64,000 bases of DNA from the NCBI GenBank assembly GCA_025266875.1, contig JALLLT010000010.1, forward strand, positions 1-64,000, in the 5' to 3' direction. Both the position numbers and the translations under genes were made by a program. Positions 40,324 through 52,162 of the stretch are shown piece by piece. Within the stretch, counting starts at the first letter, position 1; each line of letters starts with the position of its first letter. The DNA comes from Fennellomyces sp. T-0311 (Eukaryota > Mucoromycota > Mucoromycetes > Mucorales > Lichtheimiaceae). The notes beneath the pieces were generated by a model that ran no database searches, was not told the DNA's origin, and saw nothing but the letters and a program-made list of their open reading frames with translations.

Positions 40324-40853
40324 TATCACACACAAACGTTTTTATTTAGTTTTTTGTTTTCCTTTTTTTATTATTTTGGCGGTCTTAATACATTTATACA
40401 ATTATATACAACCCTTTACCCGCGTGATGCCGTTACAGGTTTCAGAAGAAGGGCGCAATCCATGTGTCACGTCCGAAAACATGCTACATCACAAGCCGAA
40501 ATCTTATTTTCGCGCTGCCTCCAAACACCGTCGAGTCAAAAGAAGCTTGACGTGCCTGTCGTGCTCCAAACACGCCATCGCCCCCTCTCTCACTGAAACC
40601 GCTGCCAACGGATCCTGTTGTTTTTTTAGCTGACAACTACCAGCCTGTCCAAGTGTTACAGGATCTGCATGTTTTGATCGATTTTTCTGCAATGACAAGT
40701 ATGCACATGTGTATGACAAAAACACTCGAGTCTTTATCTCGACTGCGCTGATTCATGGTCGCTTGCAATAAGGGTGTTTAATGATGCATTGGAAAAGGCA
40801 GACTTTTTGTACAAAAGACAACAGCTAGCGCTGGCAGGGAAATAGAAAGGGCG
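40324..40853. other. Intergenic between converging CCCH and condensin genes
   Basis: T-rich stretch just after the CCCH stop (40335-40375) looks like 3' UTR. The remaining short frames are not protein-like. No gene seen. Confidence 0.45.
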
Positions 40854-43798
40854 TTATACATTCTGTGCGATCGTTATTTCGTTCAGGAACCGTTCATCCA
40901 TGGGCGTTTCGCCCAGCACAAAGTCGTCCGGGTCGTCGTCGTCTGCCATTCCTCCGTCGCCCGTCGGTCGCGATATAGTGAGGTTTCGTTCGTTGGCCAG
41001 ATGCAGCAGACAGATGAAGCAGAATGGCACCGAGATATCCTTCATGGCCTTGGCCGTATACATCTTGCGCAATTCCTGGAGAATGTCGGTGAATCGCTGG
41101 ATGCCACTGACCATATCCATGTTGGCATTCTCATTGGGCGGTGACGAATCCGCCTTTAGCAACCAGATTATTTTTAGTAAATTAAAGAGAAAGAGACAGA
41201 CAGCCAGAGCATAATGAAATGCCTTACCTTGGCGAGTGTGAGTGCCTTCCATATATTGTCTTTCAACCGCTTCACGTCGACACGTTTTGCCGTGCGCGCG
41301 TAGTTCACGTATAATGGCTTGACCTTCTTTAAGCGGTGGTTGGTGATTAATGCGTCGCCATAGAGATGCGAGTTCTCGGCGTCATCGTATGTGTCATAGT
41401 AGTCTTGGTAGTAGGACGTGTCGTCCAGTGCGGTTAATACAGCTAATCAAAATTCATTATGTCAATCACGGGGCTGAGAGCCATGCATGCCATGTGCTTA
41501 CTTTGATCTGCTTGTGTGTCAGTGGCCGGTGTTTCAGGAACATCTGGACTGCTCTCGGCTTGCTGATCCGCCCAATACTGTGTATCTGGTCCAGCATCAT
41601 AGTCATCCATTCCGGGGTCATAGTCGTATTGCTGGTCATCCTGCTGCGACACGCTGCCTCGCTCTGCCTCTGCGCGTTGCTTTTGCTTCTTTCGACTTCG
41701 CATCTAAACAATCCGAATTAGTTAAACTGCTTTGTCGTGTAGAAAAAAACAATCGCCAATATACCGCTGCAGGTTTTAAGAACAGTTTCAGCAGCTGCTT
41801 TGATGAGAAATGCATGTCGTTTGGCAAGAGGTGAAGATCGTCTTCCGCAGCAGCTTCCTGTACACTGGACATGCTGACTTTGGTTCTCTTGTCTGTCGCA
41901 AAGAGCACGTCTTCGTCCACATCGTCGCCTTCAAGAAAGTTGATTTGGAATGCTTGTTTTTGTTTCCGGGGCTTTTCACCGCCTTCTTTGTCTTCATCCT
42001 GGTTTGATCCATCCTTCTCACGTGCTGCATTATGTATATAAGGTTACATGCCGAGGATCAACCTTGCATAATGAAACCACATACCTTTTGAGACAGGCCT
42101 CCGCAGCTTCCAGTGCTCGGGTCCAGCCCAGTTTTTACCAAATGTAGCATCAAAGTAGCTGAACATGTCACCACTGTCACCACCAATCATGGCGCTCATA
42201 AAGTCGGTCTCCTGCAAATGGCCATCCTCATCATCCTGTTCTTTGTTGGCATTGCCCTCATCGTTATCGTCATCCATAAATGGAACATCCTCAATGCCGT
42301 CGAGAATAGGGGCGTCATCGCCGTAATCAAACATATCCATATCATCGTAATCGTCATAGTTATTGCTGGGTTGCGGTTCGACGGGATTCTCCAGCTGTTC
42401 AGCAGCATTCTCGAGGTCTGGCATGTTCATATCGGTGTCGGAAAAGAAGTTGTACCCTTGCAGCGTTGGGCAGATCCGCAGTTCGGATAACACCTCGACA
42501 GGCGGCAGTTTTGCTAACGTTTTCCTCCTCGTTACCATCACAACAAACGCTTGCGTTAGACTATTCTTCGTTACCTCGTAACCGGGATATCTCCACCAAG
42601 CTATCTTGAGCTTTGTCTTCTGTTGCTGCAGTATTCTCATGTTCCGTGTTGATTTCTGTTTTGACGTTGACTTGCTGGTCAGCGTTCTCGGGTTGGTCGC
42701 CAGTATTGGCAGGCTGTTCGTCCACATCCATGGGATCCTCAATTGCAGTGTCTTCCACAGACTTTTCCGTCAACTCTTCATTGTCTTTGTCCAGGTCCTT
42801 GTTAGTATCTGCCGACTCATCTTTATCATCGGAAGTTTCTTCCTGCTGTTTATCGTTGTGTTCGTCATCTTCCGGTAACAATTCACCATCGTCGTTTTGA
42901 GCGTGATCGGTGTTGCTGGCGTCGGATGCATCGAAAATGATCTTGCCGTCGCGGTCGATGGATAGATGATTCAGCAGCAAACCACGTGCGCCGCCTTCGT
43001 CAAAGTCAGCAGATGTTTTCTTGAACAGAGGATCGACGGTAAAGTCGAGATCGAACTTTTTCAATGCAATCGACGAAAAATCTTTCAACAAGGTGACATC
43101 CGAGCGGCCCTGCAACCGAATGTATGAATACATCTCGCTTTGTAGCACAATCGATTGCTAACCTTTCGACGTGTGCGTCTATCAGTACCATCACCACGGT
43201 GCGCATCGTCATCAACATCCCCCGAAGCTACGACAACTTGCATGAGTGTGATCCAGCCATTTGGACCAGTCGAGTGACCCGATGCTTACTTGCACTATCT
43301 GCCAATCCACTGAGCAGCTTTCCAGTCTCGGATGCTACGGAATCCACTCTGGAAGTGTAAATTTTCACACAGCCATCGAGTGTGCAGGACGCCTTTTGGA
43401 AGTTGATACTATCGCCATCGCGCAGAAACGTCATTTCATGAAAGTAATCGATCAGGGCAAAGTTCCAGCTATTATTCGCGTTGACTTTCTAAAGGTGTAT
43501 CCAATCGAAGGAAATGATTAGCATGATTGAGGTCATTGCGTTGATCGTTCCAGGCCTTTGTTACATTGTCCGTGCACATTTTGATCCATTCTTCAAAATT
43601 GGAATACATTTGCTCTGGTGTCAATGATGCAGCGGCAGGCACTTCGACGGCTGGCATGGTGGTCGATTCATTGTCTTGTCTTTGCATAACTTGTTTGGTA
43701 AGACGTTCTCGCTGAACTCGTTGATCATGCGCTGCTTTGGCATGGCGATCGTTGGTTTGGGTTCGATGGTTGGCGGCTTGTAGTGGTGATCGTGTCAT
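40854..43798 (-). CDS. BRN1/CND2: Condensin complex subunit 2 (Barren/CND2/BRN1)
   Basis: Nine exons: 43565-43798, 43290-43488, 43163-43227, 42575-43109, 42085-42513, 41765-42024, 41502-41703, 41228-41442, 40854-41153; 812 residues. This is the kleisin that bridges the SMC2 and SMC4 heads of condensin I. Diagnostic stretches are NFEEWIKMCTDN and NNSWNFALIDYFHEM near the N-terminus, then FDLDFTVDPLFKKTSADFDE and GGARGLLLNHL. Next are an acidic linker, ELRICPTLQGYNFF, and FFDATFG-like SYFDATFGKNWAGPEHWKL. The C-terminal winged helix has MKDISVPFCFICLLHLANE. Length fits the family. An acidic DD-rich segment (NYDDYDDMDMFDY) lies mid-protein. Exon 3, only 65 nt, carries a basic stretch (TDRRTRRK). 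Confidence 0.95.
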
Positions 43799-44452
43799 TT
43801 TGCGGTGGGGGAGGAAGGGACGGTTGAAGGAATACGGCAAATATAATTTTGAGGCACCAACGCGGAGTGTTGTTGGTGAAGCATTATCACTGAAAAGCAG
43901 GGATTCACCTGATCATCTTTTCATGCTTAGCATAGACGTACACGAGAGTACCAAGAGATGCTAGGTCTAATTCAATCATAAACGAGACTTTGTTATTAGC
44001 TACTACGTATAGTAAGCCCCTTTGGTCATACTATGCTTTGCAGTAGCCTTCATTATCATTACTTGTCAATGCCACATGCGTATGCAGCGTATTACTGCTT
44101 AAAATAAGAAAACTCCTGGTAGCAGTACCTCTGCAAGCCAAACAAATATGGAAGGAATAACACATAGATATCCGGAGAGAAAGATGGTACACAAGCCCAC
44201 TCGTCTAGTTCTGCAGTCCCTAGCGTGTATTCTAGTTTATGGTTGAGCTTGTTTGAGGGCACGTCAGAATCGAATGAGGCCTCTCGATTATGGTGGTGTC
44301 CTAACTAGTGTAGACAGAGATAATAAAGCAGCAGCCGGTTTATCACTTGAGCAGCAAGTGCGCGCACAAAGCGGCAATTGGTGTGGTAATCCGCTAAGCA
44401 GGGACACAGTGGCTCGTGGAAATTAAAGCACGTTGCTTTCTTACGGTTCAAC
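43799..44452. promoter_or_regulatory. Divergent intergenic region between condensin subunit and rhomboid-CUE genes
   Basis: About 650 bp between two start codons facing away from each other. It must carry both promoters. No frame of interest, and no recognisable factor site beyond generic A/T-rich and pyrimidine runs. Confidence 0.35.
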
Positions 44453-45469
44453 ATGGACTCCTCAGGTCCATCAGGTAAAACTAAACAGTGTCCAAGACCA
44501 AGGGAAAAAATAACCATGTCAAGGCTTTCGCAATGCCTCTGTGACGAAATTACTTGTGCAGATCATAAGTGGATGTTCTCTGGCAGTTACTTTACTCCAT
44601 GGTCGGCCAAGTGCAACACTACGTAATCCGGTAAGTCACTTTTAATGGTCGCTTAAGACATACAATTAAGTTGCGACAATAGATATGGCGAGGTCTAGGG
44701 TCTGCACTGGCCTTCCCAGCGATAGCGCCAAGCGTTGTGGGGACGTTCCTTCTTTACCGAATGAGAGTGATCGAGCGTCTTTATGGCACCCCCAAATATG
44801 CGGTAGGAAAACGTGGCACTCGGCAATTCAACGTAAACTAAACAGTATGTAGGCTTTCGTGTTTTTCACGATGGTTACGTCGCTCGTATTCCAAGCTGGA
44901 TTCAAAACGTTCAGTGGGCCGTATGCGTTGGTGTTTGCAATGCTCTACCAGTATCACAATATTGTACCGGTGACCTCTCGATTTCCCGTAGCAGGCGGGA
45001 TTGTACTGACAGACAAAATGTACGTGTACATTGCGGCCCTTCAGCTGTTGATGGCACCCACATCGGTTGCCCCGAGTCTGTGTGGGTTTGTGGCCGGTTT
45101 GATGTATCACACGAATGTGGCGGGTATCCAGCGGTGGCGGTTTCCACAATGGATCGTGCCTCCAAAAAGACGTCCTACTGCAATGCCAGAAAGTGCTCCA
45201 TCGTCATCAGCATCGCCGCGACGCGCACGCACGGATGCTCCCCGACCACGACAGCAAGGCCAGGTATGGACGGAAGGAAAAAGGAGAGTATGTAAAGGAG
45301 GTCATTGATCATTCGGAATCCGGAATAGATGGCCGTATCCGAAGAGAACGTGAATGCAGTGGCATTGATGTTCCCTGACCACTCACGCGACGCAGTGACA
45401 AGTGCATTGATAGCAGCACGAAACGACATGAACCGCGCGGCGGAAATCCTACTGACCTCTTCACCATAA
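44453..45469 (+). CDS. Rhomboid-like pseudoprotease with CUE/UBA domain (UBAC2/Dsc2 type)
   Basis: Five exons: 44453-44474, 44524-44630, 44683-44802, 44853-45263, 45329-45469; 266 residues. The first exon is only 22 nt. The N-terminus GFRNASVTKLLV matches the UBAC2/derlin-like start. The segments LLYRMRVIERLYGTPKYA and ALVFAMLYQYHNIVP follow the rhomboid core, but the catalytic GxSG Ser is absent, so it is a pseudoprotease. About five hydrophobic segments precede a Pro/Arg-rich linker. The C-terminus (VNAVALMFPDHSRDAVTSAL) is a CUE/UBA ubiquitin-binding domain with the MFP motif. UBAC2 and fungal Dsc2 work in the ER or Golgi with membrane ubiquitin ligases in protein quality control and SREBP processing; that role here is inferred from architecture. 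Confidence 0.85.
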
Positions 45470-45650
45470 TGAGCATAACCTCACGACATCCACCCCATTA
45501 TCCATAAATATATCAGATGAGTTTATATATATATATAAAGAGAGGGAAGATGTGCTGTGTATATATAAATTATATTCAATCATGAGCTAGAATGTTTCTA
45601 TGATCAAAAGACGCTTGTCAGAATGGGCTGATTCGGGTGCAAGTGTGTTG

Positions 45651-46737
45651 CTAATACCTTGGGCGTTGTTGCCGACGGTTGGATGCAGAATTGGACAAGG
45701 TCATGGTGGCGGTTTGCTGGGTAAGGCCATCGAAATCCTGATGGCCGAGGAGGTTCTTTGTTTCCTTGGGAGCGGCGCGTCGACTGGCGGGGGTATTGGT
45801 GGGCATGGATTCAGAATGTCCGAAGGTGAAGGACGAGTCTAACCGCTTAGGGTTGTGGGCAACAAGCGGTTTCTGAGCAGGTGGTTCGTATGCGAAGATG
45901 TTTCGGGCTGGTTCATGCAAGTTTTTGCGGGCCGGACGACCCACTTGATCTTCAGGCTTGATAGGGCCAAAGATGCGACCAGGGGCTGAAAAAAGTGTTG
46001 CGAAAAAAAAAAAAAGTTGAACAAAACAAGGAGATAACTAATTAAGCAGCATTTCTGTTACCGTCAATAGCGAGTTCTTTTTTGTTTGTTTTGGGTGGCG
46101 GCGGGCTGGCCAGGGAGTCATTAGGAGCAAATGGGTTGAGCACAACGGAGGCAGGGTTTCTGAGAGCATCCACCGCGTCGCCACCCCGCACCGGCCACTT
46201 TTGACGATCGGTGATCACTCGAAGCTGCTTAAGCATGGACGCCTGGTCCCAGTACACCCGCAGTACAGAGATCAATTCGCCGTCAAACGTTGCCGAGATC
46301 ACCTAACAATACAATCGCCATTTACATTTATGCGGTGGAACGTAGGCCGCTCATATGCTTACCACTGGCAGTTTCACGGTACAATTCGACTAGCGTAACA
46401 CAAAGTAATTAAGCCACGTGTCACACACTATAATGAGGCCTAAATGACTTACGAGTGTTCCTTCGTCGATGGTCGGCACGAGCCAGGCGCACTCGCCACC
46501 TTCGGCAAAGGTGATCGTCCAGTCAGCCTCTTCGATCAATCGGTTGCCTTGTTTGACCGTGCTGTGGACTTGCTCGCGCACGGTTGTTGCCTTAAAGTCG
46601 GGCTGCAGATAGAACCGGCGAATCTGTGCGTTGCCCCTGGCCCCGGCGCCCGATGGCACGTAAATCACAACAGCATCGTCGGTATAGAGCGTGGCGGTGG
46701 CCGGCTTCAGCTTGAACGTGGACCAAGTGTCATCCAT
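45651..46737 (-). CDS. NTF2-like-fold protein with disordered tail, function unknown
   Basis: Four exons, 46453-46737, 46363-46389, 46062-46302 and 45651-45985; 295 residues. Exon 2 is just 27 nt (nine codons) and is needed to keep frame. The first 150 residues have the rhythm of an NTF2/SnoaL-like fold: LYTDDAVVIYVPS, REQVHSTVKQGNRLIEEADW, LPVVISATFDGELISVLRVY and WDQASMLKQLRVI. The rest is Pro/Asn-rich with short motifs (GRIFGPIKP, RNIFAYEPP) and is probably disordered. Similar fungal proteins exist without a known function as far as I can recall. No catalytic residues can be pointed to. The fold assignment is by pattern, not by alignment. Confidence 0.75.
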
Positions 46738-46755
46738 GATTAATCGACTTTATTA

Positions 46756-46840
46756 TAAAAACTAAAGGGAAGCGAGGGAGAGAGAGAAAGAGAGAGAGAA
46801 AAGGGAAGGAGGGAGAGAGAAAGAGAAAGAGAGAAACGTG
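46756..46840. repeat. GA-rich low-complexity tract
   Basis: About 85 bases of almost pure purine (GAGAGA/AAAGAG/GGGAGG units) just upstream of the NTF2-like gene, in its probable 5' region. On the coding strand it is a long CT-rich tract, common in fungal promoters. Confidence 0.7.
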
Positions 46841-46939
46841 TCAGCAAGCTCCCTAAGAAAACCTAAAATTTCAGCAAATGACAAAACGGGGCATTTGTGA
46901 GAGGTGCTAAACTTCCCCCCCTCCCCGCACGCGCACCGT

Positions 46940-47857
46940 TCATGACTTCCATGGAACAGCCTTTTTTGTTACAGGCGAGTCCTGCTTGTGGTAATGCTGG
47001 TGATGGTGGTAGTGAACTTGTGGCGCAAGCTCCCCCTCGGAGGCTGACGACCCTGGGCGCATCGCTGAGGACGATCCACGCATGGCGGTCAAGTCGCGTC
47101 GGCCAGAGCTTCGTCGCAGGCTGGGTTGCTGGTGAATGTGATGGCTTGGCATGGTCATGTTGTTGGACAATGAGCGAACGTGGCTGCGCGGTGGGGTATC
47201 GAGTGGGAGTGAGATTTTGCGGGTGCGAACGGGTAAGCGGCTCAGGATGACGGGGGTCGGTGATCGACGCGAGGGCGAGGGCGGAGTGCTACTGCTCTGG
47301 CGCGGTTCAGGGAGGACCGGCTGTTGGGGTGATGAGCAGACTGACGATGGTCGAGACGTGGTTGCAGGCGACGAAAGGGCTGGCACGGGTGGCGGCGATG
47401 GCGAGTGACTCGGATAAGACGAAGGATCACCGTTCACCTGACCATCAACAAAGATGGTAGACTCGTCATCCAACGAAATCATTTCATTTTCAACACCGAG
47501 CATCCGGCTCACATTGTCCAGAACAAAAAGACCGCAGAGCATCGACCACCGAAGCGCTTGTTGGCCCGACGATACCGTCAGCTTGACAAAGTCCGTCGTC
47601 GGCTTTCGCTTGGCCGGCAACGCCGTGATGGCTTGGATCAGGCTCACCTGGCACTGCAGCAACATAATGGCCGTGATCGATGGCTGCCGTACAGCCACAG
47701 ACCGTTCCTCCTCCTGCTCCTCGTCTCGCTCGAAAAGGGAACGCACGCGTTTCACTTGTGAGTCATCTTTCTGAAACATGTCGTTGCGGGCACGATCGTA
47801 CAGCAGCAGCCCGTTGTTGCCTGCCGACATTGCTTGGCGCTGGGGGCATTTGTTCAT
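46940..47857 (-). CDS. Ser/Pro-rich orphan protein
   Basis: Single open frame of 305 codons. Residues 10-130 look folded, mainly helical (LLQCQVSLIQAITALP, FVKLTVSSGQQALRWSML, CGLFVLDNVSRMLGVENEMI). From about 135 the protein is Ser/Pro/Arg-rich with many SP and TPP sites, likely disordered and phosphorylated. The end is His-rich (HYHHHQHYHKQ). No known domain recognised. A start at the second Met (47830, MSAGNNGLLLYDRARND) is as likely as the first. The opposite strand also shows open frames here, which is explained by the skewed composition. Confidence 0.6.
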   Translation of the reverse strand: MNKCPQRQAMSAGNNGLLLYDRARNDMFQKDDSQVKRVRSLFERDEEQEEERSVAVRQPSITAIMLLQCQVSLIQAITALPAKRKPTTDFVKLTVSSGQQALRWSMLCGLFVLDNVSRMLGVENEMISLDDESTIFVDGQVNGDPSSYPSHSPSPPPVPALSSPATTSRPSSVCSSPQQPVLPEPRQSSSTPPSPSRRSPTPVILSRLPVRTRKISLPLDTPPRSHVRSLSNNMTMPSHHIHQQPSLRRSSGRRDLTAMRGSSSAMRPGSSASEGELAPQVHYHHHQHYHKQDSPVTKKAVPWKS

Positions 47858-47929
47858 GGTGTGGACAGAAGAAGAGAAAAAAAGAAAGAGCTGAAGAAGA
47901 AGAAGAAGCTTTATTTTTTTAATTTTAAT

Positions 47930-48420
47930 ATTTTATAATATGCTTCTTCATGCCTAGGGCGAATCACGCGGCGTGCTGGGGGGATGTTTGCATGCGCATC
48001 CTTACTGCCCAAAGATGCCGGGGGGTCCGGTGGGTTTATTTCGTTTGTACAACCTGCTATCGGGTCCATCCTTCCGTCATCCCCGTTGCTGAGAAGGCAG
48101 CCTGCTCTCCAGCCCCACTCGCAATATCTTCTTTAGGCTTGACGCTTTGTGCCTCATTTGTGCGGGGGTTGTTCATAAGTTCCAGTGACACCATCCGTAT
48201 GTGATAAATCATCAAGACAGAAGTCTCCGATGCCCGTACCACAATCAGAAAAGCCCAAAAGTACTTGCTGACCACTTTGTTGTCAAACATCTTGACACAG
48301 TTCGGCGTCGTTATCAGATAATACCCAAGCGCCATTCCTTTTTGTGTGCTTTTGGCGGTGCGAGTCAGCAGCTTGCATCGCATAGCATGCTGGCCAGTGT
48401 AACTACTATCCTTCCTTAAA
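47930..48420 (-). other. Weak candidate small gene
   Basis: A minus-strand frame at 48057-48383 (108 codons) contains GYYLITTPNCVKMFDNK and a hydrophobic stretch (YFWAFLIVVRASETSVL). Its C-terminal half has no clear character. It may be part of a small gene with introns or a chance frame. I cannot name it. Confidence 0.25.
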
Positions 48421-50836
48421 TACGCTAGTTCCCGAACATGGCACGGCTTTCCATATATAAAGCGGTTCCCATGTTTTTTTTTCGTGTTTTCACCTTATTT
48501 TTTTCAGCTGAAAGTGCAATGCTAAAAAGCTTAATGGGTAGTACCACAATGCAACTGTTTGTATATGTGGCACCGGCGTACCCACGCCTAAACATATACA
48601 ACAGTCAACCAAAAAAAAAACAATAGGTCAAAAACTGCAGCTTTTCAGTCGCCAACAAACCCATCATGCATTGGCCTAACCCCCAACACACGTCACTTGG
48701 TCCGATCGTGGTACCTAATCGTGCATGCCCCAACGCATCCCGCATGTCAAAATTGCAGATCCAGGAGAAAAAAACCCGCGCGATGACCATGTACCTACGT
48801 CACTTCATTTTTATACTAGTGAACGTAAGAACGCGTGGGAGAAAGATCGGCTGCGTATGTTAGCGAGCTGATGTATCAATTGATTCGATGGTTTCGCTAT
48901 ATGTTATAGCGCTATAAATAATAGCACGGTCATCCGAAATATTGGGGCAAATGTATATTTGAATCCAGCGGCATTGACGTGCTTTATCACATTGTCATAG
49001 CAGCTCTATGCAAAATCGTGCGCAGATAAGGGATAAATCCGTAGTTTACCAATGATATTGTTGAGAAACATTGCAGTGTTTATGATAGTACTATATCATT
49101 GTATTCGATGCAGCTGAATGTGTAAATATGGTTATATGATACGGACTCCAGGCCGTTGTCAACAAACACCTATATCTAGAACGAACACTGTCATTATTCT
49201 ACTTTTTTTCTTTAGAGTTCTCTTTCAAAAAACCAGAGAATATCCTCCTTTCCAACCTATTGTTTTAAAATGGCGAGCTAGTCACAACAAAATCGATCCA
49301 TTCATCCTAGGATCGACCCTCCATAAGGAGAATAACCAACGCAAGGCGCCCGACCTTTTCATATAACCTCACTGCTACCTTTGAAACCAAAACGTTTTTC
49401 ATTTCAAACCCGCTATACGTAAGCGGAAGCCATATCAAAGCATTGCTCCTTTTGGTTCTTCTTTGCAAGAGCCCTCATCGACCATCTGGACTGCATATAT
49501 AAGCATTTCTAAAAGCAATTCAGGAACACAACAGTTTTTCGCGCTGCAGTCCGATTATCGCGTACTTATGGACCCCTTACCGTTCCAGTTCTGCTCTGGT
49601 ATTCTGTAAGGATGCTGCAAAGGTAGCCCTGTTTAATGTACTCTTCAGACGACGTATTTGTGTACCCTTGCCAAATCGAGAATGTAAGCCTTTGGGACAC
49701 ATGACTACATTGTTGTAGCCTTGATAAAACAAATCCATAACGGCATGTTTCTCATTAAATAATCTTTGAAAGAAGAAAATAGAAGTACCAAGTGGTGCAT
49801 CTGAGGCTTTCTTGGAGAAAAAAAAATGTAATGTAACGCTTTTGACCATTCCTTTGCGTGATAGGCATCAGTGAATGTTAATTTTAAGCTTATTTATGAT
49901 GCAAGGTGATGTCAATTTAAATGTAAGCACGTATACGTATCTGCTTTTTTTTTAAAAAAAAAATAAACATAAAAGTAGAATGTGCGACGAGAGAAGTGGC
50001 ATGTTGAAGTTTCATTTTCCAAGTTAGCATCATTCATACTAGGACGTTTAGACCGACTTTTGAAATCATGTCCAGCAACCAGTAAACATCAAACGTATAC
50101 ATAATCCGAATACTGAAGTATATATTAAACTATACACCCTTAATTTACTTCAGGGTTGCGAAAATTCTACGAAGACTTACGCATAAAAAAAGCCACGAGG
50201 ACCATCCTGCTCATATCAGTACCAAGTCTAGTTATTTTCTTATGCCGAGAAGTTTTGCTTTGGATAGCAACATCACGCGACACTATGGCGAGTTTTGCGT
50301 ATTAGGTTTGGCACTTTGGAACAAGGTGCAGCCAATGCAGACTGTCGCAAATAATCGCTTAACAATTCGGAAGAAACATACCGAGCGATGATGAAACAAA
50401 ATCAACCATCCTCAAAATGAATCCTACTGATTCGGAATGTAGTTCATGAAAAGAACAAAAGCACGGATCTATGGAAAGCCGTCAATCGTCCGAGGGTTTT
50501 CTCGTTTGTACAGCTAACGTTAGCCATAACACACCTTGATACATGGGTTTTGGCAACCGGAGATATTCTGAACAGCTTTATCAGAATATACTTATATCCT
50601 ACTATTAAAGTTCTCAACGGAGCAAATGGCACTATTGTGATATTTACGCCCTGAACAACAGATTGCCCATGGCATTTCCGTCCAGGGGCAACAGTACCTC
50701 TTTGAGATTAAAAGCCAGCATCGCTCTGTGTGACTGGGGGATGATTTGCCCCCCAGTGACGTTGTGTTGGCAACCCTGGCAGCTTGCGAATTTTTTTACC
50801 ACCAGCCTCGACTCCCCTTTCCGCATAGCATACAGA
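48421..50836. other. Gene-poor AT-rich stretch
   Basis: No convincing gene. A minus-strand frame at 49577-49849 (90 codons) is the longest with protein-like composition (GYNNVVMCPKGLHSRFGKG) but lacks a recognisable domain. Homopolymer runs (for example T9/A9 near 49950) and short palindromes occur. The right end holds the promoter of the ATP synthase subunit gene. Confidence 0.45.
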
Positions 50837-51306
50837 ATGAACGCCATGAGCACCGTTTTCCGCCGTGCCTACAGCACCAAGACCCTCATCCCTCCCAACG
50901 TTGCTGCCGCCACCAAGGTCTCTGGCGCCGGTAAGGATGCCCAGATTGGCCAGCTTGTCAACTTTTACAAGGTATGTTCGCTCAAAAAATAATAATAATA
51001 AAATGACACACCCCTCGAGATTATGTATTAATATACGCGTTATTTTATAGCAATTGCCCAAGGGTACCGTCGAGGCCCCCAAGCCTTCCGGTCTTTTCGG
51101 TCGCTACAAGGCCAAGTACATTGATGGCGACAACGCTTCGATCACCCCCTTGCTCCATGCTTTGTTCGGTATCTTCGTCATTGGCTACAGCATCGACTAC
51201 CACTTCCACTTGAGTACGTTGACATATTGACAAACATGGATATTTCTTTTTTTACTGACGGTTTCTCCATTTTGCAGAGCACCACAAGAACGTCGAGCAC
51301 CACTAG
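50837..51306 (+). CDS. ATP17: Mitochondrial F1Fo-ATP synthase subunit f
   Basis: Three exons, 50837-50971, 51051-51213 and 51278-51306; 108 residues. It starts with a mitochondrial presequence (STVFRRAYSTKTLIPP). Then IPPNVAAATKVSGAGKDAQI is followed by LVNFYKQLPKGTVE, GLFGRYKAKYIDGDN and one membrane segment (LLHALFGIFVIGYSIDYHF). The end is HHKNVEHH, the HHKN tail typical of fungal subunit f. The protein sits in the Fo stalk in the inner membrane, near subunit a, and is needed for complex assembly and dimer stability. The last exon has only 29 nt. An internal Met at 50846 is an alternative start. Confidence 0.93.
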
Positions 51307-52162
51307 AGCAATTAATATCTCTTTGCACAAATAATCAGTGTTATATTAAAAAGCATCCCCAGGCCCGGATAGCTTGCGTGTGTTTTTGTATATAATTTTG
51401 TTCGCTTTCGACATGTCGGCTGGAGCATGGCGTTGGAGGATGGAAGATGAAGTTTGGAGTGAAAGGAAGGTGGGGCTGTGTCAGATTCTCGGGAAAAAAG
51501 ATGTGGATGACAATAGTAGTTCGTGTATACCCTGGTTACCTGGTCCAATAAGCGCTTCTGGATGGTTAAAGAGTATATCGATATTACGGTGATGCTGTTC
51601 CAGTGCTTACTCCGCGGCTATCGTGACAGTAACCATAGTCCATTCCGGCATATGTACTCCGTCTCGTTGCAAATGTGTACAACGCGTGGCATACCATGCC
51701 TTTGCCCTTTTGATAATTGCGACTCGCTCATATGTGACGCATCATGATTGCTGTCAATCATTTGTTTCTGTGCAACCTGATACAAATGACTTGCATTAGC
51801 CTTTAGATGTCCATCAAACTTGAAAGCTGGTTGTATAAAGCAATGTATCTCATCAATTTTCTATCCGTTACCCATGGAATATCCAGATTTAAATACATGC
51901 ATAATAACTAACACGTATTGATGCTAAGTAGAAGTATTTCCGGTTTATGTTTTGTAAGACTTGGTTTGGCAATATCAACTGATTCTTTGGTATTTTCCTC
52001 ATTAGTCCTACGATCATTGGCGCAGCAGATTGTCGTTTTTCAGTAGTAAAGGTTCGTGGTATATAGCCTGATGTACAGTGTCATTTTGACCTTTAACTCT
52101 TGACTGGACGATGGATGACCATGAGAATTCAACCACCGTATATCCACCAGAAACTCCAACAG
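51307..52162. other. Gene-poor stretch, no gene seen
   Basis: 3' region of the ATP synthase subunit gene followed by AT-rich sequence with short, stop-rich frames on both strands. Confidence 0.45.

Noticed and set aside
46897..47774. Plus-strand frames opposite the Ser/Pro-rich orphan
   Set aside because: They mirror the GC-rich, Ser/Pro/Arg codon-biased minus-strand frame and have no independent support.
48905..48916. Perfect 12-bp palindrome TATAGCGCTATA
   Set aside because: Short AT-rich palindromes are expected by chance in this composition; nothing nearby suggests a binding site.
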